Source: Diploscapter coronatus (lineage: Eukaryota > Nematoda > Chromadorea > Rhabditida > Rhabditidae). Taken from it: 64,000 nt of DNA. Positions 1 to 11,131 of this stretch are shown in pieces; the stretch's first letter is position 1; every line of letters starts with the position of its first letter. The stretch spans positions 32,945,201 through 33,009,200 of the forward strand of contig OZ038422.1 of assembly GCA_964036155.1 (NCBI GenBank), given 5' to 3'. The notes beneath the pieces are model-generated. The model saw nothing but the letters and a program-made list of their open reading frames with translations, did not search any database and was not told the origin of the DNA. Position numbers and translations under genes: made by a program.

Positions 1-147
1 CAAAAAGCGCCGAAGGAAAGTTCGGGCCCAGAGAAGAAAGAACGAGTGAAGTTCCTGGCGGGTGGAATGTCCAAGGATATGCCCGACTACTACGACAAAT
101 GCGTGAAGAACTATCGAGTTGATCCTGTATTGAAGAAGAAAAAATAA
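1..147 (+). CDS. 3' terminal exon of an unidentified gene (partial)
   Basis: Frame 1 is open from the window edge to a TAA at 145-147 and encodes about 48 residues. The peptide is lysine-rich (it begins QKAPKESSGPEKKERVKF and ends in VLKKKK) with a central DMPDYYDKC stretch. An AATAAA lies about 15 nt after the stop, as for a real 3' end. The codons look used (no AT-rich drift), unlike the downstream intergenic sequence. I do not recognise the family; a basic C-terminal tail of a larger protein is all that can be said, since the rest lies outside the window. Confidence 0.6.
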   Translation, partial: QKAPKESSGPEKKERVKFLAGGMSKDMPDYYDKCVKNYRVDPVLKKKK

Positions 148-917
148 TGCAAAAATCAATAAATCTTTCAAAGAACACAAATTACGTGATAAAATAGCGC
201 AAAATGCACAAATTTTATACATACAGGATATAATATGTGGAACCTCCCTGGAGTTTCAGAAATTCACTTTTCTCGAAATTTCGTTAACGACTAATTTTCG
301 AACGGTCCCAGAACATCCCCAGACAATTTTTACAGTGCTTCAGCGGTGCATATCGTTCACCCGAATGCTCATTTGAATATTTATAGGAGAAAATTTTCCG
401 CGATATTGCCTAATTAGCGGCATAATCAGCGAGTAACACAAAAGATTGGACCACTTTTTGCTTCACAAAGTGGGCGGAGCTTGCGGGCTCTAAATTGACG
501 TTCTTTCATAGCCATAAAAATCGGCAATAAAATGCTATTTGCTTTTAAATAAGTTGAAAAAAGATGTTAGGACATATTTTATGTTTAGAACATGATTTGT
601 CTTATCGTCTAACCGAAATATCATGAAGGTAAACAATGAAATACTGTAAATTACACATAACTTTGTCGTTCCTTATGTTATCTGCATCAAATTCGAATGT
701 TTCAAGTGCAAAATTGTGCCGTTATTCCATTTTTATTATTCAAGTGTCGCTTTATTATCGTCAGTTTTGTTATAAATTTCTTTAGTCTTGTCAGTATTAG
801 CAAGTATCTGGCCAACGTTTCAAGTTCTTAGATTATCATTTTCTTTTCAAGAGATTCCATATTAATGTAACCATCATTTATTTTTTTTGGAGGAAATATT
901 TTAATGAATTAAGTTAG
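148..917. other. Intergenic, no gene seen
   Basis: AT-rich sequence between the partial gene and the Hsp70-Kelch gene. It should contain the promoter of the latter. I see no clear element, RNA gene or repeat in it. Confidence 0.5.
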
Positions 918-3702
918 ATGGTGTATATTGGGATCGATTTGGGCACGACATATTCGTGTGTTTCTGTAGTTGAAGATGGAAAACCTGTTGTGATTGTTTC
1001 TGACGATGGTCTGTTTTTATTACTTTCTAAGAGTATTCTAAAATTTTAGGCAAGAGAACAATTCCCTCAGTAGTCGCGTATTGTGAGTCGGGAATTTTAG
1101 TCGGTCATCCTGCTTTGGGCTGCAATACAGTTTCGTCGAATATTGTATATGGTAAGAAAAATTACATTTTTGAAAAGTTATGATAGGATTTATTAAAAAT
1201 AGATTCGAAACGTTTGATTGGCTGGAAATTTCTGGTTGATTTGCCCATTGCTGAGAATCGAAATCTTTGGGCATTTAACGTCGACACGAGAGATGTAAGA
1301 TATTCATCACTTTCTTAAAAACGCTAATTTTAGGATTTTTGTGGATATGTGTTGAACAAAGGAAAACCAAATGAGCGGTTTATAAAGGCCGAAGAAGTTT
1401 CGGCGGAAATTCTGAAAAGTCTAAAAGCTGCTGCAGAGGTTAATTGATGAATTTTCGGATCTAAGAAGATTAAATCTGCAGAAATATCTAAACACGAAAG
1501 TGGCCGGTGCAGTGGTTACAATCCCTGCATGTTTCAATGAAAAACAAATAGATGCAACGAAAAGAGCTGTCGAATTGGCTGGGCTTGAATTGAAGTATTT
1601 ACTACACGAACCTATTGCAGCTGCAATTGCTTACAATCACAAAGCTAAATTAGGAAATTCGAAAATCTTGATCTTCGATTTTGGAGGAGGTATTTAGCTA
1701 GAAGTTTGCCCATTTATCATTTGGTTAAGGGATTCTTGATATAAACGTCGCTGAAATAAACAACGGAGAAATTCGGGTAAAAGCTGTAACTGGTGACAGT
1801 TACTTAGGTTAGGCTTAGAATTACTAATGGAGAATTTATTATCCGAATTTTTAGGAGGTCAAGATATCGATAGCAAAATAATGAGATATGTAAACGATAC
1901 TTTCATACAGGCATCGAATTTTGATATTATTCAAAAAGCGAAACTTATAAAGCAACTTCGAACTGTTTGTAGAGACGCTAAAGAAGCTCTTTCATTCGAA
2001 ATCGAGTCATATAATATCCATGTGAGTATTTTTTTTTATTCATTTGCATATTGAGCTGAATAATATCATAGGTAAATTAATTTTAGATGGATATAAACGA
2101 TGAACGAGAAGTAAATGTCGAACTAACCAAAGTTAAATTTAACGAACTATGCAATGAATTATTTGACAAATCGATGGAATTAGTGGATAAAGGGCTAAAT
2201 ACTGCACAGATGTCATCAGAACAGTTAGATCATGTGGTGATTCTGAATTTTATGTTCGATAATCAAATAAAGTTCCCTTCGTTACAGATCTTAGTTGGTG
2301 GATCAACTCGAATTCCAAAAATTCAAGAACTTTTGTCGCATAAATTTGGTTCTACAAAATTAAAATTCGATCTAAATCCCGACGAGGCGGTAGCTTATGG
2401 AGCTGCGATTATTGCAGATGCTTTAGAGGCTTGAAGATGAATAATTCATTATTAAAATTAAAGTGATAATTTCAGAAAGGAAGTGAAACCCCATTGATTA
2501 ACAATACAATAAATGAATTAGCCCGAAATATCGATAATCTACAAATCGGTGGAGACAATTCGTTCAATAATTCGCATGAAATTTTATTTTACTGTAAGAA
2601 ATTATATTGAAAGCTAAGTAAGAGACTTTGAAACTATTCATAATAATTTAGTTTGTTATCGAAATTATTATAAAGATGAAGGAAGAATAGGCTTGTTCAA
2701 TTCTCATGACTTTTCAGTCGAAGAGATTGCAAAATTCTATAATTATTATGAGCCATATGAAATAGCAACTACACAGAATAAAGTAAATCCTTATGTTCGT
2801 TATTTTGAATAACTTTTTGGGCTTCAGATTTTTGGAATTACCAATTATACATTTGAAATATTTGACTTGAATACTCGACAAATTTCAATAGGTCTTATCA
2901 ACAAATCCATAAATGGTCGATTCAAAGAATTTACAGGCCCAGATCCTCCTGAATGGCGTAAATATGCATCTGTCGCTTATTTTAAAGACAAATTGTATTA
3001 TTTGGGTGGAGACGATCCTAAAACAAAGGAAGATACGAATCGAGTTGATGTAAGAAGATCGAATGAAAGTCCATGAAATAATTTATTCAGGTTCTAATAG
3101 ATGGAAAATGGCAAACAGGACCTGCTTTTCCTCTTCCAATTAGTCGTGCTCAGACAATAACATGCGATGGAATTTTATACGGTTACATTATAGCATATTC
3201 ATTATAGTAATTATGGATATTCAGCTATTGATGGATATACTAGTAACGAAATATATCGATTATCAGACGATGAACGGAAATGGATTGAAATCGGAGAGAT
3301 TCCAAAAAGACGACGTTCTTTCGGAGTTACAACGTTAAATGGAAGAATTTACATAACTGGAGGATGGAAGTCGTTAATTTTGCATGATAAATAATGTAGC
3401 ATTATATATTTAGTCGTGAAGTATTAAAATCCTGTTTGTGTTTTGACCCCTCAGCTTCAGTTGACAGTCGAATTTCTCGAATCGCTGATATGAATTATGC
3501 AAGAAGGCGTCACTCGTTCATTGTCATTAACGGGAAATTGTATGCAATCGGAGGGTGAGCTAAGATTTTGCATTTCTTTATACGAAATATTTGTTAACTT
3601 GGATTTGACAGATTTTTCGGTGGAAATTTTTGTAATTCAATCGAGGAATACGATCCACAAACGAATAAATGGCGTGAAGTTAGAAAAATGAACATAAAAT
3701 AA
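918..3702 (+). CDS. Chimeric Hsp70 ATPase domain plus Kelch-repeat protein
   Basis: Sixteen exons in agreeing phase give about 691 residues. Residues 1-378 form a complete Hsp70 nucleotide-binding domain: [12 protein letters not shown] (phosphate 1), DSKRLIG with the catalytic lysine, [18 protein letters not shown] (phosphate 2), [11 protein letters not shown], and the closing DEAVAYGAA. Exons: 918-1008, 1050-1151, 1203-1294, 1334-1438, 1482-1689, 1730-1807, 1855-2021, 2087-2236, 2288-2428. No substrate-binding domain follows. The frame meets a TGA at 2432 unless a 47-nt GC-AG intron (2429-2475) is removed; then it continues into about 313 residues with four or five Kelch blades (for example [50 protein letters not shown]) in exons 2476-2593, 2652-2782, 2828-3049, 3091-3181, 3225-3372, 3414-3554, 3612-3702. 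The Kelch part has no in-frame ATG before its last blades, which argues against a separate gene. The usual GGGT reads GGGI. The start follows TTAG directly (possible trans-splice site). Fusion confidence 0.65; each half about 0.9. Confidence 0.75.
2429..2475 (+). other. Putative GC-AG intron joining the Hsp70 and Kelch halves
   Basis: The exon ends in GAG and the intron begins GCTTGA, with G at position +5; the acceptor is ATTTCAG. Both sides are phase 0. The 47-nt length matches neighbouring introns. If unspliced, a TGA ends the protein after the Hsp70 domain. Confidence 0.55.
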
Positions 3703-4032
3703 AGCTTGATTATAATAATCTCAGATTTCATATAGAAATTTTATTCAATAAAATGTGAAATAATAATTTGATTTCAATGAATATGATACAGACAACTCTC
3801 GAGGACCTCCAAAAGTGATGAGGGATAATTGTAATTGAAATAAATATTCTTTAAAATGTTTTATTTAAAAAATTCACCCAGTCTGTTCAATTTGGTGTCT
3901 AGTTCAATACAATTGACCTTTACTTCAATTATTTCAAGTTTTATTAAAGATTTATAAAATCCAATAAGTTGCAGTATTTACACATAAATACATAAGTTGT
4001 CATGATCGAAAAGTTCCCAATTATGACTCTCA

Positions 4033-4813
4033 TTACTTTCTGCACTTGCAGACGTTAACATTTCTCGACATTCCCAAACAGGATTCCGAATTCTTCACGC
4101 AGCGACCGCTTTTGTATCCTGCAAAAATAAGTAAAAATTGAAGTGAATGTAAATGTTAGCTTACCTTTGCTCTTACAGCTGAAAGAAGTGGTCAATGAAA
4201 ATGTTTCGAGAATTTTTTGTCGAAAAATTTTCGTAACATTTTCATTGAGTTTGAGAGCGAATATGCAAAGATTTGTCAAGCTGGAATTGCCTATTTCTGG
4301 AATCAATTCATAAAATATAATTAGAAAATTTCAATATCATCAGAAATCTCGGCATTTTCGCTATTTTGAATCTCCAGTACTTGTCATTGCACTTCTTGTA
4401 GCCGAATTTCGACCAGAAATTTTCGTTATCGCATCTGCTTCCTGTCGCGAAATTCCAACAACCACGTTTCACTCTTCCAGTCTCATCTAAAATCTCGCTT
4501 TTAAATTTTCAATTCCTTCTAACAGGCATTATTTAATTAGGAAGAATCTTAATATTTAACTTTATTGCTATGCACTCATCTAATTGCAAACAAGACATTT
4601 CCTTGAGAGCATATCATCGTATAATGAATAAAAGCTAATATAAAAGGCGTTTATTATGAAAAGTTCGTTCGTTTGTCAATATAACCATTTTATCATCAAC
4701 CAATCAGATGCAATTAAAAAATTACCTGAATTCGAATCATCAAACATATCAGTGTGAGCATAAGAAGCAGCGATAGCAAAGAAGAACATCACAAAAATGA
4801 GTTGGAGTTTCAT
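4033..4813 (-). CDS. Secreted macin-like cysteine-rich antimicrobial peptide precursor
   Basis: Four exons (4726-4813, 4381-4486, 4165-4178, 4033-4118) total 294 nt, a 97-residue precursor. It opens with a hydrophobic signal peptide (MKLQLIFVMFFFAIAASYA), then a short acidic stretch and a dibasic KR just before the first cysteine. The mature part has eight cysteines spaced C-x8-C-x13-C-x3-C-x9-C-x6-C-x9-C-x-C. The CxxxC and final CxC are the knottin/CS-alpha-beta core, and the Trp after the first Cys, SRC, CND-C-K and G-x3-GRC are the landmarks of macins (hydramacin, theromacin, neuromacin), which act against bacteria. Exon 3 is only 14 nt but supplies Cys 4 and keeps phase. Macins are best known from cnidarians, leeches and molluscs, so a nematode copy is notable. 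A defensin-like peptide of another family is the alternative. Confidence 0.7.
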
Positions 4814-6930
4814 TTTCAATATAATAACTTCGGGAAAATTAATGGGGTTGAATTGCACGGGAAATCCGCTGGATATAAATATATGAACGAGAGGGCATAT
4901 ATATGGAACTGTCTCATGATTTTGCTAGTTTGCCTTACTGAATCTCATAAACATCATATTCAATGTTGAAACGTAAGCAAATATTTTGATCCTCGATACC
5001 ATCCAATTATTATGCTAAATCTATGAAAGTGTTGATGGGAACCAAATGCTCAGAAACAGACGCATAAATGTTTGTTCAAACAGTCATATTGCCAATATAG
5101 AAAATTTCATGGTATGTGCGACTTGAAATTGCACGTAGAATGAAAATAGCGTCAGTGTTCAGTTCAAACCCAGCAATACTTGGGTGGTTTTCGTAATTAA
5201 GAGGCATTCCATGAATAACTAACAGGAGTCCGGACAATTGCAAGTGCCCTGGATCCGAACCAAACCCACATGGGTGGATACACCCATGGACCCTAATGAA
5301 AAAAGTCGAGGTTACTTTTGTCCCATCCCCAGGCCTGGTCTCCCCATTTTTGTGATTAGGACCCTAGGGGGTCTCCAATCATACCACCCATATCAAGATC
5401 GATTGACTTTTTAGCCTGCGCCAAGCTTTCTGTCTTAAAGTAATGTCTCTTAAAAACCACGATGTTTTAGATATCGTTGATTGGGAAGAAAGTCGATATG
5501 CATGCAGCAATTAGAAATCGAATGTTGGAGGAATGAAATAGTGAGTCGCATAGAAGAGGAACGAGACAAATAGAGCAATTTTTGGATATCGACGTTCTCT
5601 CCAATCAATAATGCATATTATCTCATTCTGTATGAGCTACGAATGAAAAATTTTATAAGATAAGTAAATACTGTTTTATAGATAATCGTTCCAGTTTGTA
5701 TTTGTTCGTTCTTTGTTTATTTTCATATGTGTCCTTTTAAATCACATCCAGTTGTCGTTTTCTTCCTGGCTGCTGACCCTTTGACTTCCTGTGAATTGAA
5801 GGGCACAGCTGGTTTTCCCTTTTCGTCTGTCAGTCAGTCTCTTTGGCTAACTTTCATCATTCTCATCCTTCCTCTAACTTCTCATTTGTCTCTTCGAATT
5901 TTATTATTTCTCGTCGATTCTCTCTATTTCAACCACTCTTTGCAAGAGAAAGTGATCGTTCTTCGCTGAGTCAGAATCAATGTTCGAGCGATAAGTCGGC
6001 ATTTCGTGAAAGTCCGTTTATTTTATTGTCAAATATGTTGTGCTAAATAATTTCTGACTTTATTGCGCACCTATGCTTTATCATATGATGGAGAAGTTGA
6101 TATTTCAAGATGCTATGATTTTAGCGCAAGTCCATTTTAATTGAGTTTCAGAATTTTATGATTCTTCATAAACATTTTTTTGCAGAAATAGTGTTTATCT
6201 TCGAACTTTTCCTACACTTCTTTAGCATCTATGATTCATATCTCGATGAAAATTGCATATTTTCATTAAAAAAAAGAATTTATTCGTGCTTAAACTTATT
6301 CTTCGATCTTGTATTCCATAATGATAATTTCGCGTAGAAAAAGAGCTCTATGTTTAAAGACAGTCCATTCGAGCTTCCTGTCTCGTGTACAAACAACTTC
6401 AGTAGCCGTGTTTTGAGTTCAAGTTTTTAAAGATCAAAAGCACTTGTTTTATCTAGGTTTTGTTCTTGTTCTCTCCAATTCCTATGCTATTTCTCAAAGC
6501 TCCGCCGAATTTCCGTGTTTGCATTGCAGTTTGCTTCAACATTCGACCTGAAAACGTTACGTTTATTTTCTTTCTTTCCATTTCTTTAAATCATGTTATA
6601 TTTTGCCTCTATCAAACTCGTTCTTTACCTTTGCAAAGTCAATGTTCTGAGCAGGCTTAAAAACATCAAGATTTCAAGTTTTTGAGAGGGCGCAGAGTGG
6701 TTAGAATGAAAATAGTCCTAAGAACCCAGTGAAAAATTAGGTATTGTTGATTTTTGAGAGAGTTTAGAGTCAGAACATGAAAATATCGTAGGAAAAGATA
6801 GAAAAGACACACCCCTTCTTTATCAGCGTCCGAGCAAGTCTATTTCTCGAAGACGTAACCCCAGCTGGTTCGAATTGTTTCGCAAAAATCGATATTTCAG
6901 GACGATCCTTAATTTTGTCGAAGAAAGTAA
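4814..6930. other. Intergenic, no gene seen; one MITE copy
   Basis: Divergent gap between the macin-like gene and the arrestin-domain gene, so it should hold both promoters. It contains one copy of TIR element A at 5474-5611 and a GC-richer patch at 5220-5400 with a short palindrome around ACCCATGTGGGT-like sequence. ORFs here are short and show no family signal. Confidence 0.5.
5474..5611. repeat. TIR element A, copy 1
   Basis: About 138 bp. The left end reads TTGATTGGGAAGAAAGTCGATA and the right end is its imperfect inverted complement (GATATCGACGTTCTCTCCAATCAA). The internal sequence GTCGCATAGAAGAGGAACGA recurs in the copies at 48120-48243 and 55155-55298. There is no coding capacity, so this is a non-autonomous DNA element. 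Confidence 0.75.
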
Positions 6931-9900
6931 ATGCAACCCACAATCAACATCGACATTAGTTTGGATAAACCGGTCTACAACGACGAGGAGAAAATTCAGG
7001 TTAGTTTTACATGGCTAAAAATTGGGCTTGGAACGATTTGTGGCAAAATTTATGAAATTTCTCGCTAAATTTTGTACAAATCGTTCAGGATGCCCAAATA
7101 TTTCGAAAAATTCGCTATAAATGATTTTTGTGCTAAAGTGACTCTTCAAATATCCAAATGCACAACGTCAAATCCTCTTATCGACATTTATTCAATTCAT
7201 GCACTTCTGTGTTGCATAGACATTTTCATGCAATAAAGAAAAATCTATGCTCGAAATGCGTTCTATAACTTGTCGAAACAATTGGTTTTCGATCAATTAA
7301 ATTAGCCAATTTTCTAGATCAATGCTTTCAAACGGTCTTTTGTATTCCGCACTCACTTTTTTCTCTCCTCCTACCTCCCTCCCCTACTCTCTCTTCAAAA
7401 AGTAGGTGTGGAATATGAAAGGTCCTTTCAGACTGCTAATTTCTCCTAAACAAGCGCAAATTTGTTCAAAGTTTAGGTAGTCTAGCAATTGACGCTCAAA
7501 GATAAGTTTGCCAATTATTTCCGAATCGAAGAAATTCGATAAACTTTCAAACATCTGTCTATCACTAATTGAATTTCTAGTCTTAATAAAAAGTGAGTAT
7601 GATAAAGAAAGTCAATTTGGTTGCTATTATTGACGATGATGTTCGAGTTTTCAGGGCCGGGTCTCGATCGAAGCCCGACCTACGTGCGAAATCGATTCAG
7701 TTGAAGCGAGGCTGTACGGCATTGCCGACGCGCACTTCACCACTGACGTAAGTTGTTCAAAGAAACCGGAATACGATGATCATTCAAACGCGATATTTCA
7801 TACAATTCATATTCAATAGTACATCTTTGAACAGAGAGACTTGAACAATTCAATTTTTTAATCTGAAACTTCAAGATGATGAAGAAGGCTTATTTAATAA
7901 AAAGAGAAAAAACTGAATTTTATGATCTGGGATTGAAATGTTGATGAAGAATGACATATTTATCAGATCTTTTTGTTCCAATAAAAATGTCACATGTTTC
8001 AGATAGCAAAAATAATCTGAAAACAATTTTAGGGCCGTCAATTCGTGAACAAGCGAGTGATTATCGATGAGCTTTCTGAGATCTGGCGAAATTGCTCCCT
8101 GGAAGAGCTTTTGTCTTTGGATTCTGCTGGACCATCCTCTCAAAAACTGTCCGTCACTCAATTGACCCTGCCATTTACAATTTTGCTGCCTCCAAATTTG
8201 CCGCCATCATTCTACGAGCCATTGTCTTTAGTCACTGTTAGGTATTCGATAGAGGTTAGTTGCTTAAACAAGCGATCTTATTATTAAGCCATTTTTATTA
8301 TTATCTTCAATTTTACATATAGGATGGAGATGAAAGGTAGATTTATAAGAAAAAAAGCTTGACAAAATTATTTTCATTGAAAGAGTGCTGAAACTTTACT
8401 ATATGAATAGAGATAAAAAAAAGTCAATCTATCTAAATTTGTCAATGGATCAAATTTTGAGGTCTCTAAACACTTTCATTCTTTCCATTGTGATGCAAAA
8501 TTCCGTATGAATGTCAAATCATATGATTTCGAAAAGCTAAAATTTGAAGTATGACATGAACTTTGCATTCTTCTAAAAATTTTAAGGCTTTTTTAATCTC
8601 ACTGATAAGCCGGCCTGTAAAACTAGACATTTTCCAAACAAAACATGTGCGCGCTTTACGCAAAACACTAAGTTTGCTGCAATAAAATTGAGGATTGTGC
8701 AAGTTTTATGGGACGGAATAGAATTCAAAGAAGATCGTGGACTATTCTGGAAGAAACATTTACGAGAATAAATTTGAGATTCGAAACTGAACCTAGGGAA
8801 CATTTTCGTTAGACAGAAAAAAGACTTTAGGGAGGTAGATCGCAGAGGGTATCTAACGATCGTCCCTCCCAGCTTTGTTCAAAATTAAGAAATCGAGTTC
8901 TTTTTTCAATATCAATGATTTACATTTTCGCAGATCCGAATTCTCAAGAACAATACCTGTATCTGTGTGCAACATCTACCCTTCGCTATACAGCCTCCAG
9001 CACCTTTGGAGCGACCATCCATCAAGCAAGCTGATTCAATACATTCTAGAGAGTTCAAATATCCTAAGTAAGTTATTATGGCAACTTAGAAACCTCAAGC
9101 TATGCGAAAATAGTGTGAGAAAAGAATCGTTTTCCCTACCATCTCTCATCCTATTTCACATGGCCTGAGGTTTCCAAATAGCTGTCATTATTCATAAATA
9201 AATTAATCTAGCGTATGACGGTGAGCTTAATAATAATCCTAAGTTGTTATTTCTAGAAGATTATTTATGACATAATCTTAGATTTGCTACAGTATTTGTT
9301 TTACAATGTTGAAAGAGTTCTTTTCCTGATAAAAATATGACAACACATTCATGCGAATGATATCATTGGCATTGATCAAACAGCTTGATAGGCTGCAAAC
9401 TAGATTCCGCACTTTAAAAATAGCTGAATCATTCGTTTCGCAAAAATATGATATTTTTAGAAATTCATCGATTTTTAGGGATCGAAGCATAGTCGTGGAG
9501 TGCCGGTTGCGAAAGAGCCAATTCACACCGACGGAAAGGATTGATGCCAGAATTGGCGTTTATAATCGGTACGATCCTACTGCTGATGCCAAAATCTGTG
9601 AGATCGAAAATGGGGGAGAAAGAAGCGATTTTAGGGACAGTCTCTCTTCTCTTCGCGCGCTATTTCTCGATTTTCTAATCACTAAAAATAACTGCACCAC
9701 TTTGCACGCTTACCAGATTTCGGCATCAACGATAGAGAATGTCTTTAAAAAGGCTATTTAGAAAAGTAGTTACATCGTAACATTTCGCTGCATACGAAAT
9801 AGAATAAAATTTGTTAGGACAGAGATTCTCTTCCCAACACTACTTCTCCAGGTTATATTTAAAATCACCGATTAAAAAGACATGAAATCTATTGCGAGTA

Positions 9901-11131
9901 GGAGATCAAACTATTATCCTAGTTTATTCTTTTCACTTCATTTAATTTCTATATCATAGTCAAAGTCTTGTTAGTCCGTTAAACCTGACTCTCAACTCAA
10001 TTGAGAAAGCTATTTGAGTTAAAGTTGATCACTTGAGTCAAATCTCATGATCTTTTTTTAGATGGAAAGCCTCTCTAAGATACACCCACCTGAGCATCGT
10101 GAAATGCATTCAAATCGAGGGTCAAGATTGTACGGGTAAAAGCGAGAAGAAGCTTGTCACAGTTCAAACTACAGGTATCAAACAAATTTAGTTGGAAAAT
10201 AATTGCAAATCTTACCAAATTCGAGATTTATCCCTATATCATCAAGTAAATATTATCTATTTGCTATTTTTTTCTCAATTGTGAATGTGAAAGCAAATCT
10301 AAAAAAAATCTTATCTAGCTTCACTTTTAGGAGTTGGCCTTCCTTTCGAGAAAAAGAAAGTATCAGTCCGGGAAAGTTACTCATTTGAACCGCAATTCAA
10401 CATCCCCGCACTGTGTCCGAGCATGAGTATTCCTGGACTGGTCAGATGCGACTATCTACTCAAAGTTGATGTTGGAACGAGTCACACGTGCATTTTGGCG
10501 ACTTTAACGGTAAGCCTCGCTCGACTTCTTCCAACCACTTTTATAACTATAAAGATGATGTTTGTTCTATGGGGGCCTTTTGCATTCCACATCCACTTTT
10601 TGAGGGGAGAGAATAGGAGAAAAGAGAAAAAAAACGGGTATGGAATACAGGAGGCCGTTTTGCGGCTCTAACCAACGAGGCTGGTAGAGTCAGAGAAGTA
10701 GCAAGTGAAGAGTGCTTTATGTTAAATGAGAAGTAGAATAATATTCGATTTTATTTCTTAAAATTATGATGGCTCACATATAGGCGCATCAAGCTCTTTC
10801 GAAATCCAAGAGGTTGATTGAAGTTGAATCCAGAATGAGCAAAATTCTCAAGTTCATGCCCTATTTTCAGATTCCCATCACGATAGTCTCAGAATCCTCT
10901 ACCCCGACTATCCAAGGTGCGTGCTCTGCTTTTTATAATTTAATTTTCTCGGATTTTACGGCGATTTTAGATGACCTAGTCTCGCTGTTGGATATGCCTT
11001 CATCTACTCCATCATCGCCGAATTCCTCGGAAGCTTCGTATTCTGCTTCCCCACCACCACCGACGGACTTTATAACTCAATCAAATAATCCGAATTTAAG
11101 GCCTACCGCAGTCATAGACTTACTAGCTTAA
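6931..11131 (+). CDS. Arrestin-domain-containing protein (ARRDC/alpha-arrestin type)
   Basis: Nine exons in full phase agreement (6931-6999, 7655-7747, 8033-8254, 8934-9067, 9479-9568, 10062-10174, 10331-10509, 10871-10916, 10971-11131) give 368 residues. The N-terminal arrestin fold shows SLDKPVYNDEEKIQGRVSIE, LPFTILLPPNLPPSF and VTVRYSIE. The C-terminal fold shows VECRLRKSQFTPTERI, KASLRYTHLSIVKCIQIE, FNIPALCPSMSIPGLVRCDY and a final IPITIV. A Ser/Pro-rich tail follows. Alpha-arrestins are cytosolic adaptors that link membrane receptors and transporters to ubiquitin ligases and endocytosis; I see no clear PPxY motif here. Introns carry five repeat elements (7330-7435, 8805-8873, 9081-9181, 9577-9735, 10571-10660). 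ATTTCAG at 6894-6900 could be a trans-splice acceptor. Nematodes have many arrd paralogues; I cannot assign one. Confidence 0.85.
7330..7435. repeat. TIR element C, copy 1 (intron of arrestin gene)
   Basis: Left end GGTCTTTTGTATTCCGCACT; right end AGGTGTGGAATATGAAAGGT, its inverted complement with mismatches. The interior is pyrimidine-rich. Related copies: 10571-10660, 31252-31350, 55684-55775. Confidence 0.7.
8805..8873. repeat. Repeat G, copy 1 (intron of arrestin gene)
   Basis: Shares CGTTAGACA...TAGGGAGGTAGATCGC...CTAACGATCGTCCCTCC with the longer copy at 33107-33278, where the matching blocks read CGTCAGACG, AGGGGTAGGTCGC and CTGACGATCGTCC. The two outer blocks are in inverted orientation. 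Confidence 0.6.
9081..9181. repeat. TIR element O, copy 1 (intron of arrestin gene)
   Basis: Left end AGAAACCTCAAGCTATGCGA; the right end, read in reverse complement, gives TTGGAAACCTCAGGCCATGTG. The interior AATAGTGTGAGAAAAGAATC recurs at 55571-55684. A third copy lies at 59465-59600. Confidence 0.6.
9577..9735. repeat. TIR element B, copy 1 (intron of arrestin gene)
   Basis: About 159 bp, ends CTACTGCTGATGCCAAAATC and (inverted) CTATCGTTGATGCCGAAATC. The interior has GATCGAAAATGGGGGAGAAA and GCGCTATTTCTCGATTTTCT. Two other copies: 16635-16793 (same orientation) and 47479-47637 (opposite). Confidence 0.8.
10571..10660. repeat. TIR element C, copy 2 (intron of arrestin gene)
   Basis: GGCCTTTTGCATTCCACATC at the left and, inverted, GGCCTCCTGTATTCCATACC at the right; the interior is purine-rich. 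Same family as 7330-7435. Confidence 0.7.

Noticed and set aside
918..2434. Hsp70 region as a simple truncated pseudogene
   Set aside because: All nine exons keep phase, have no internal stop and retain most active-site motifs; a decayed copy would not.
5220..5400. GC-richer patch as a gene fragment or RNA
   Set aside because: No open frame, no stable long hairpin, no match to other parts of the window; left as unexplained.
9351..9761. 136-codon plus-strand frame taken as one gene
   Set aside because: Only 9479-9568 is a real exon (arrestin C-domain). The rest is intron read-through and TIR element B.
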